NCBI GenBank assembly: GCA_021732805.1
Contig: JAKFUJ010000191.1
Span: 1 to 6,267 of the forward strand
Origin: Betaproteobacteria bacterium
GTDB taxonomy: Bacteria > Pseudomonadota > Gammaproteobacteria > Burkholderiales > SG8-41
DNA: 6,267 bases
Direction: 5' to 3'
Within the stretch, counting starts at the first letter, position 1. Each line of letters begins with the position of its first letter. Of this stretch, positions 1 through 3,149 are shown piece by piece. The translations under genes and the position numbers were made by a program. The notes under the pieces were generated by a model. That model worked only from the letters and a program-made list of their open reading frames with translations. It ran no database searches and was not told where the DNA came from.

Positions 1-151
1 AAAATTCTCGCTGCCGCAGAATCTCAGCAGCTTGCCTTTCGGACTCTATTACATCACGACGCCACTTCTGGCGAAGAGTTTCAATGGCTTCCGGTGAATC
101 AAAATCCTTAGGCTCGCAACAGGCGACAGCAGCTAATTTTTCGTGCGGCAT
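1..151 (-). CDS. Possible divergent hypothetical gene, 5' part only (C-terminus beyond window)
   Basis: An ATG at 151-149 opens a minus-strand frame that stays open for 50 codons to the window edge, with a stop just upstream. The peptide begins MPHEKLAAVACCEPKDF and then becomes a charged, helix-like stretch rich in Glu, Arg and Gln (for example ESERQAAEILRQRE). About 19 of 50 codons begin with G, which is coding-like. I recognise no family. No Shine-Dalgarno is visible upstream of the ATG. The start would lie only 21 bp from that of the divergent zinc-ribbon gene, so each promoter would have to sit inside the other gene. The competing reading is a plus-strand frame open from position 1 to a TAG at 109-111 (36 codons), the tail of an upstream gene, but its codon pattern is weaker. 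Confidence 0.42.
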   Translation of the reverse strand, partial: MPHEKLAAVACCEPKDFDSPEAIETLRQKWRRDVIESERQAAEILRQREF

Positions 152-162
152 TTTAGGGGTTC

Positions 163-170
163 AAGGAGGT
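163..170 (+). promoter_or_regulatory. Strong ribosome binding site deciding the start of the zinc-ribbon gene
   Basis: AAGGAGGT matches the anti-Shine-Dalgarno over eight bases and sits just ahead of the ATG at 173. It rules in favour of this start and against the upstream in-frame GTG at 143, which would place the site inside the coding sequence. Confidence 0.75.
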
Positions 171-172
171 TT

Positions 173-856
173 ATGTTCTGCTCACAGTGCGGCAATGCAT
201 TAAATCTGAGCGACAAATTTTGTGTTAAATGCGGTACCGCTGTATCGATACCAAGGGTCCATTTACAACCAGCGGCGGCGATCTCACCGCAGATGCCACA
301 TTTCGGCAGCCCGAATGCAAAATGGTGGGGGAAAGCAACAGCGGCAACCCCGTTCCCAGAACCTTATGAGTGGTTAAGTCAAAGAAACACGCTACTTGTC
401 TTCGGCAATCATTTGGCAATAGTGCCGAATGCAGAAAAGCGAAGTGAAACTGCCGATCTAGTGACTTCCGGCGCTTTTGCGCTTGTGGGCGGTTTATTTG
501 GGGCTGCGCGGTCCATCAAGGACAAACTCAGCAACAAATCCACAGGTATCGATTCGGAGCAAGCTTCCAACTTATTTGATGCGGGCGAATTTGTTTGGTG
601 CAAAAAGACAGACGCCGAAGTATGGGAGGTGGAAACAAAACGACTCCTCGGATACCCGATGAGTTCTTACACTGCACTGTCATGCACGTTTAACTCTTTA
701 ACCGGATCGTTGCGCTTTTTATTCCCGTTGGACGATACGCAGGAAAGCTTCATGTCTCCCGTTAACAATCTTGGCTGTCGAATCATAATTAAAGCCAAAG
801 GGCTGACCGATGACGAAGCGTCAATTGCCTACAAAAATCTGTACAAAGACTTATAG
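173..856 (+). CDS. Zinc-ribbon domain protein of unknown function (227 aa)
   Basis: The N-terminus carries a classic short zinc ribbon: Cys3-x2-Cys6, ten residues, then Cys17-x2-Cys20, each pair followed by Gly, as in the zinc_ribbon/DZR families. These four cysteines should bind one zinc ion. A Pro/Ala-rich linker (about 28-62) leads to a roughly 160-residue C-terminal domain I do not recognise. It contains a small-residue hydrophobic patch at about 98-112 (SGAFALVGGLFGAA), possibly membrane-associating, and then a mixed alpha/beta part. I chose the ATG at 173 over an upstream GTG at 143 because a near-perfect Shine-Dalgarno AAGGAGGT lies at 163-170 and the ribbon begins at residue 3. Such ribbons often head proteins of varied function, so no role is assigned. 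It is followed by the paralog pair after a 26-bp gap and may head an operon. Confidence 0.85.
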   Translation: MFCSQCGNALNLSDKFCVKCGTAVSIPRVHLQPAAAISPQMPHFGSPNAKWWGKATAATPFPEPYEWLSQRNTLLVFGNHLAIVPNAEKRSETADLVTSGAFALVGGLFGAARSIKDKLSNKSTGIDSEQASNLFDAGEFVWCKKTDAEVWEVETKRLLGYPMSSYTALSCTFNSLTGSLRFLFPLDDTQESFMSPVNNLGCRIIIKAKGLTDDEASIAYKNLYKDL

Positions 857-882
857 CTAACCGCTCACACAAAGAGGCTATC

Positions 883-1200
883 GTGACGCCAGATGAAGAA
901 GCCAAAAAAATACAAGACGAAGTAGAAAAGTTACGTTCAGAAACCCTTGATACATTAATACGCACCATCGAATCCACTGCGCGCCGAACGGTAGTTCATG
1001 AGGCGACTCTCAAGGTGTTGATCGCGCAACACCCTCGCCCGGCTGATCTCCGGCCGCTGGTGGAAAGTATTCTCTCTCAAACGCAGATAGGCGTTGCGCA
1101 GCGGGGCGTAGACGCGCGAGGTCTCGAAGATCTCTACAAGCCAATTCTCGACGGACTATTTTTACCACCCATTCCTCTAACACCAGACGCGGATTACTAA
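883..1200 (+). CDS. Small helical hypothetical protein, paralog A of a tandem pair (105 aa)
   Basis: GTG start with AAGAGG at 872-877, five bases away. The first 35 or so residues are a charged, probably coiled-coil helix (EEAKKIQDEVEKLRSET). Residues 37-62 hold a hydrophobic helix ending in an invariant-looking His50-Pro51 followed by a second helix (LRPLVESIL). The C-terminal 25 residues are Pro-rich (LFLPPIPLTPDADY). The central part aligns without gaps to the gene at 1312-1608 with an offset of eight residues: Glu40/Glu32, Leu43/Leu35, Leu46/Leu38, His50/His42, Pro51/Pro43, Leu56/Leu48, Glu61/Glu53 and Ser62/Ser54. I do not recognise a named family. Small coiled-coil proteins with an HP core are common in phage and plasmid DNA (general impression, not a database result). 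There is no signal peptide or membrane helix, so it is probably cytoplasmic. Confidence 0.72.
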   Translation: MTPDEEAKKIQDEVEKLRSETLDTLIRTIESTARRTVVHEATLKVLIAQHPRPADLRPLVESILSQTQIGVAQRGVDARGLEDLYKPILDGLFLPPIPLTPDADY

Positions 1201-1311
1201 TCCATTTCCGTAATTGCATGTTCGTTTATCTCCATGTCCGCTGTAATTATTACGCTTGGATCAACGGGCCGCGGAATCATATGTCCTTTAATTTTCCAAT
1301 AGGGGATCGAC
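1201..1311. other. 111-bp gap between the tandem paralogs, with an antisense open frame
   Basis: No plus-strand gene fits here. On the minus strand an ATG at 1313-1311 opens a 38-codon frame ending in TAG at 1199-1197 (MSIPYWKIKGHMIPRPVDP and onward). It fills the gap almost exactly, touching the start codon of the downstream gene and the stop of the upstream one. Its codons are strikingly purine-first, but there is no Shine-Dalgarno upstream and I do not recognise the peptide. I found no convincing promoter or terminator in the gap. It is A/T-rich in its middle, and a weak TTGGAT...CATATG pair (1256-1283) is the nearest to a promoter. Confidence 0.3.
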
Positions 1312-1608
1312 ATGGAACCAAGTGAAGAAATCGCAAAACTCCGCGCCACAGTTGGCGCCCTGACAAACGCCACACAAGAGCACGCCGGAAAACTGGTCGC
1401 CCTAGAGGTGGTTCTCCTAACCCTTGTCGAAACGCACCCGAACCGCGCGCTCCTGCTTTCCGCCCTTGAATCACGCATGCCACCAGTTGAGGCGACGTTT
1501 GTTGGGGAGTCTCGCAGCGAGACAGCACTACAGAGTTTTCTGGCTGTGTCGCAGCGTGCAGTTGATTTATGCCGCGGGCCGCATCGCGGACAACCGCCTG
1601 ATAAATAG
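1312..1608 (+). CDS. Small helical hypothetical protein, paralog B of a tandem pair (98 aa)
   Basis: ATG start with AGGGGA at 1301-1306, five bases upstream. The layout mirrors the preceding gene: a charged N-terminal helix (SEEIAKLRATVGAL), a hydrophobic helix (residues 28-39) ending in Thr-His42-Pro43-Asn, then a second helix (LLLSALESRM). After about residue 58 the two paralogs diverge. This copy has a Ser/Glu-rich segment and a short basic, Pro-rich tail (HRGQPPDK). Helix plus HP motif suggests a small oligomerising protein, but the function is unknown. The pair probably arose by duplication followed by substantial divergence, since only key positions are conserved. It ends 41 bp before the HEPN-like gene, close enough to be co-transcribed. 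Confidence 0.72.
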   Translation: MEPSEEIAKLRATVGALTNATQEHAGKLVALEVVLLTLVETHPNRALLLSALESRMPPVEATFVGESRSETALQSFLAVSQRAVDLCRGPHRGQPPDK

Positions 1609-1649
1609 ATTCAATGTCTGGTCTGACTTTCTGAAAATTGGGCATCTTT

Positions 1650-2069
1650 ATGGCTCAGGGAAAAAGTGGCTACAGCGATCTCTGCAAAGCAATAGGCCAC
1701 ATCGTAATCAATTGGTCCGCGACCGAACAAAGTCTTGACCTCGCCGTGTCAACCGTCTTTCGGCTGAGCGGCGGCAAAACCCTTGAGGATGAGTTGCCGC
1801 GCTCCCTCAGCAGAAAAACCAAGTTCATGCGCAACGCATTCCGGAAACTCCCCGCACTCTCGCCGCTGGCGCAGTCCGGTATGGAACTGATGTCAACGAT
1901 TGACCGTTGCGCCAAGCAGCGGCACGAGATGGTCCATGGCGCCTTGGCGTGCGAGGGGGCAGACAATGGCTCGTGGTATTTCATTAAACTCGACCACGGC
2001 CAGATATCCATCAAGCGCGACACGTCGCAATCTCTATGGACGAGTTTCATCAGTTTGGAAGTAAATTGA
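1650..2069 (+). CDS. Predicted HEPN-like helical protein with R-x4-H motif, C-terminus frameshifted (139 aa as it stands)
   Basis: ATG at 1650 is preferred to an in-frame TTG at 1638, although neither has a strong Shine-Dalgarno. The protein looks all-helical. It opens with a hydrophobic helix (about 12-37, IGHIVINWSATEQSLDLAV), then a basic stretch (about 51-66), then a helix with Arg91-His-Glu-Met-Val-His96-Gly. This fits the R-[N/D/H]-x3-H signature of HEPN domains, which are metal-independent RNases found in toxins, Cas accessory proteins and abortive-infection systems. The HEPN assignment is inference from motif and helical layout. From codon 127 (CAA, 2028-2030) onward the encoded residues stop looking like the rest and end at TGA 2067-2069. 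One base back, the other frame continues smoothly with ISMDEFHQFG and an amphipathic helix to 2146. Restoring the frame gives about 165 residues, so this is a probable one-base deletion or a sequencing error. Confidence 0.68.
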   Translation: MAQGKSGYSDLCKAIGHIVINWSATEQSLDLAVSTVFRLSGGKTLEDELPRSLSRKTKFMRNAFRKLPALSPLAQSGMELMSTIDRCAKQRHEMVHGALACEGADNGSWYFIKLDHGQISIKRDTSQSLWTSFISLEVN

Positions 2070-2146
2070 TGAATCTGGCATTGGATGTTCAACGCCTTGC
2101 AAATCAGCTTTGGGCGCAACACTATCCACAACGACCTGACAAATGA
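2030..2146 (+). pseudogene. Out-of-frame C-terminal helix of the HEPN-like gene
   Basis: In the frame one base back from the upstream gene, 38 codons run from ATC 2030 to TGA 2144-2146. They encode MDEFHQFGSKL, LALDVQRLANQLW and a short polar tail, a regular amphipathic helix of the kind expected to close a HEPN-type bundle. Adding one base within the CAA/TCT junction at 2028-2032 would restore a single reading frame. No slippery heptamer typical of programmed -1 frameshifting is present (the local sequence is gcaatct), so a mutation or sequence error is more likely than recoding. An internal ATG at 2069-2071 overlaps the upstream stop (TGATG), so a separate 25-residue product by translational coupling is conceivable. 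Confidence 0.6.
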
Positions 2147-2267
2147 TCTCCGCAGCCTCACTTGGCGACATCGAACAAAACTCGGAATCGAAGTGCCAGA
2201 GGAATTTTCTAACCCACGCCACTAGTTCGGGTCTATCGACAGCGATCGTTGATTCATTTTCTGCCAC
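2034..2267 (-). CDS. Possible minus-strand hypothetical protein (77 aa)
   Basis: A GTG at 2267-2265 is preceded on the minus strand by GGGAG (2280-2276) at an 8-nt spacing, a reasonable ribosome binding site. The peptide has normal-looking composition (MAENESTIAVDRPELVAWV, then a Trp/Phe-rich segment and SPSEAAEIICQVVV), with many codons beginning G or A. I recognise no family. Against it: its last 35 codons lie antisense to the displaced C-terminal helix of the HEPN-like gene, its start is only 16 bp from the divergent gene at 2284, and every confident neighbour is on the plus strand. The competing plus-strand frame is 2143-2274 (43 codons, ATGA overlap with the stop at 2146), but its Ser/Ala-rich peptide looks like a shadow. 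Only one of the two is likely to be real. Confidence 0.35.
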   Translation of the reverse strand: MAENESTIAVDRPELVAWVRKFLWHFDSEFCSMSPSEAAEIICQVVVDSVAPKADLQGVEHPMPDSSIYFQTDETRP

Positions 2268-2274
2268 AGCCTAA

Positions 2275-2281
2275 ACTCCCA
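2275..2281 (+). promoter_or_regulatory. ACTCCCA start-proximal motif, copy 1
   Basis: TAA-ACTCCCA-TA-ATG (2272-2286) replaces the expected Shine-Dalgarno ahead of the 61-residue gene. The same layout recurs at 2467-2481 before the next gene. The motif is pyrimidine-rich, the opposite of a ribosome binding site. It may be a duplicated intergenic spacer or an unrecognised signal. On the minus strand the same bases read GGGAGT and could serve as a ribosome binding site for the possible 77-residue gene. Confidence 0.35.
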
Positions 2282-2283
2282 TA

Positions 2284-2469
2284 ATGAGCGAGATTACGAG
2301 CAAAAGCGCACGCCAATCCAGGACGGAAGCGGAACTTCGGGACTGGTATTCTCGCGCGGCAAACGGGACACTGTATCCGCCAATGACGCCGGAAGAACAT
2401 CAAATAATGATGGACGAGTTGGTCGAGGCGTACGAAATCATGTGCCGTAGATACCCACCAAAGACTTAG
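2284..2469 (+). CDS. Small acidic hypothetical protein (61 aa)
   Basis: ATG start. The product is a polar N-terminus (about 15 residues rich in Ser, Lys and Arg) followed by EAELRDWYSRAANGTLYPP and an acidic helix (EEHQIMMDELVEAYEIM) ending in a basic RRYPPKT tail. Composition and codon use look genuine. I do not recognise the family. There is no Shine-Dalgarno; instead the ATG is preceded by ACTCCCA at 2275-2281, the same sequence that precedes the next gene. The stop TAG (2467-2469) is ten bases from the next ATG, so the two are likely co-transcribed. A small cytoplasmic accessory protein is all that can be said. Confidence 0.6.
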   Translation: MSEITSKSARQSRTEAELRDWYSRAANGTLYPPMTPEEHQIMMDELVEAYEIMCRRYPPKT

Positions 2470-2476
2470 ACTCCCA
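2470..2476 (+). promoter_or_regulatory. ACTCCCA start-proximal motif, copy 2
   Basis: TAG-ACTCCCA-CC-ATG (2467-2481) stands between the stop of the 61-residue gene and the start of the 44-residue gene, matching copy 1 in sequence and in distance to the ATG. No purine-rich ribosome binding site is present, so translation may depend on coupling to the upstream stop or on a leader-independent mechanism. Confidence 0.35.
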
Positions 2477-2478
2477 CC

Positions 2479-2613
2479 ATGCGTACAGAAAAGCCCAAGC
2501 GCGAGGCGGCGCAGAAACCGATAACGATGGACGACATCGCCAAACGGTTCTTGAGCACGCCGCCGACACCGCGCAAAACCGCCCTCAAGAAAAAAGCACG
2601 CAAGGCTAAGTAG
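2479..2613 (+). CDS. Very small basic protein (44 aa)
   Basis: ATG 2479 to TAG 2611-2613. The peptide starts MRTEKPKREAAQKP, has a central ITMDDIAKRFLSTPPTPRK segment and ends in a Lys-rich KKKARKAK tail, giving a strongly basic protein. Short proteins with an (A)K-(R)-(F/L)-L-x-T/A-P-P core followed by a basic tail recur as conserved hypotheticals in mobile and accessory DNA (impression from general knowledge, not a search). DNA or RNA binding by the tail is possible but unproven. The gene follows the 61-residue gene by nine bases. Its last codons and stop lie inside a long inverted repeat, which probably marks the 3' end of the transcript. Confidence 0.58.
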   Translation: MRTEKPKREAAQKPITMDDIAKRFLSTPPTPRKTALKKKARKAK

Positions 2614-2641
2614 CTTTTGCGTGCTTTGCCGGCATGTCGGC
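2593..2641 (+). terminator. Long inverted repeat plus second hairpin at the end of the small-gene run
   Basis: AAAGCACGCAA (2593-2603) is a perfect 11-bp inverted repeat of TTGCGTGCTTT (2617-2627), and the inner GCTA/TAGC extends the symmetry so that nearly the whole span folds back. The left arm is coding and the stop codon lies in the loop region. A second, shorter hairpin follows directly (GCCGG 2628-2632 with TCGGC 2637-2641, including one G-U pair), then CTTTATT. The T-run is weak, so this is a terminator candidate or a stabilising 3' structure rather than a textbook intrinsic terminator. Confidence 0.5.
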
Positions 2642-2715
2642 CTTTATTGTGCATTTCCACTCCACTTTATTCAAGTATACAGTTCCGCTGTCGAGGGAGT
2701 CGCCAGGGTGGGTTT

Positions 2716-2969
2716 ATGGCACGTCACAGAAAAAATCTGGTCGGGGACATTTTTGAGCTGACGGCGCGTTTGCCGTGGTGGGCCAGTGTGGTTGCGGCAT
2801 GGCAGCGGTCGGGGGCGCGGCAGGCGTGTTTGTGGTGACTTCGGGTAATTTTACTGCTGAGGCGCGCCGTTTCGTTGAAGAAAACCGCATCGATATCGAA
2901 CTCATTGCCGGCGATCAATTGCGGCGGATGATCCGGGGGCTGGAGTCGGTCGCCAGGACAGGTTATTGA
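2716..2969 (+). pseudogene. Internally deleted Mrr-like (Mrr_cat) restriction endonuclease remnant
   Basis: The N-terminal piece (2716-2799) reads MARHRKNLVGDIFELTARLPWW and onward, matching the usual start of a proteobacterial membrane-anchored Mrr-type restriction endonuclease (charged start, then LPWW leading into a transmembrane helix). One base back, from about 2799 to the TGA at 2967-2969, the frame reads MAAVGGAAGVFVVTSGNFT, then EARRFVEENRIDIELIAGDQ and LRRMIRG, which is the conserved end of the Mrr_cat fold (GAAGG-FVVTSG-F...A..FA....IELIDG..L...I). Between them the transmembrane part and the whole catalytic core with its Asp and Gln-x-Lys residues are missing, and the junction near 2795-2800 also breaks the frame. 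The original frame stops at 2838. Family matching is from memory of the motif. The remnant can have no nuclease activity. Confidence 0.75.
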
Positions 2970-2986
2970 GATTATCCAAAAACATG

Positions 2987-3010
2987 ACGGCCTCGTAGAG
3001 GCGTGTTTTT
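2987..3010 (+). terminator. Intrinsic terminator after the endonuclease remnant
   Basis: ACGGCCTC-GTA-GAGGCGT forms a seven-pair stem with one bulged G and is followed by GTTTTTG. In the flanks, AAAAACA (2977-2983) is complementary to TGTTTTT (3004-3010), so the structure could work in both directions. It separates the accessory region from the receptor gene, and its T-run overlaps the -35 box of the receptor promoter. Confidence 0.6.
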
Positions 3011-3037
3011 GTCAGTATTCATGTAATTTTCAATAAT
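3009..3037 (+). promoter_or_regulatory. Sigma-70 promoter for the TonB-dependent receptor
   Basis: TTGTCA (3009-3014; consensus TTGACA, one mismatch), an exact 17-bp spacer, then AATAAT (3032-3037; consensus TATAAT, one mismatch). Transcription would start near 3044, giving a leader of about 105 nt before the GTG at 3150. I see no good Fur-box match over the promoter, which argues against simple iron control. Confidence 0.6.
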
Positions 3038-3042
3038 ACGCA

Positions 3043-3106
3043 CCGTCGTTGGCATTTGGTCCGGGTTTGTGTAGGGTGACGACGGAGCATGGCCCGTCGG
3101 GTTTTT
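3043..3106 (+). promoter_or_regulatory. Attenuator-like leader with mutually exclusive hairpins
   Basis: Three segments can pair in two ways: CCGTCGT (3043-3049), ACGACGG (3079-3085) and CCGTCG (3094-3099). Segments two and three make a 6-bp GC-rich stem with an eight-base loop, followed by GGTTTTTG, a terminator-like arrangement. Segments one and two make a 7-bp alternative stem that would prevent it. The leader starts at or beside segment one if the promoter call is right. No known riboswitch class was recognised. The pairing is seen in the sequence; the regulatory role is inference. Confidence 0.4.
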
Positions 3107-3149
3107 GTCAGTTTTTGCCGAATATGTCGCCACACGCAGCGGAGGGGCA

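Noticed and set aside
857..1649. Integron gene-cassette array, suggested by many small same-strand genes
   Set aside because: Gaps are too short or lack paired attC core sites (RYYYAAC/GTTRRRY), and no integrase is visible.
1424..1738. Plus-strand frame spanning the end of paralog B and the start of the HEPN-like gene
   Set aside because: It overlaps two better-supported genes and has Arg-rich shadow composition in its second half.
2143..2274. Plus-strand 43-codon frame overlapping the restored stop by ATGA
   Set aside because: The Ser/Ala/Thr-rich peptide with few charged residues looks like the shadow of the minus-strand frame. It is kept only as an alternative.
2676..2681. TATACA as a -10 box for the nuclease remnant
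   Set aside because: No acceptable -35 at 16-18 bp; the nearest, TTGTGC, is 23 bp away.
3015..3040. Fur box over the receptor promoter
   Set aside because: The AT-rich stretch matches the 19-bp Fur consensus poorly and lacks its symmetry.
3040..3149. Cobalamin or other known riboswitch upstream of the TonB-dependent receptor
   Set aside because: No B12-box or other conserved aptamer sequence was found; only simple competing hairpins are present.
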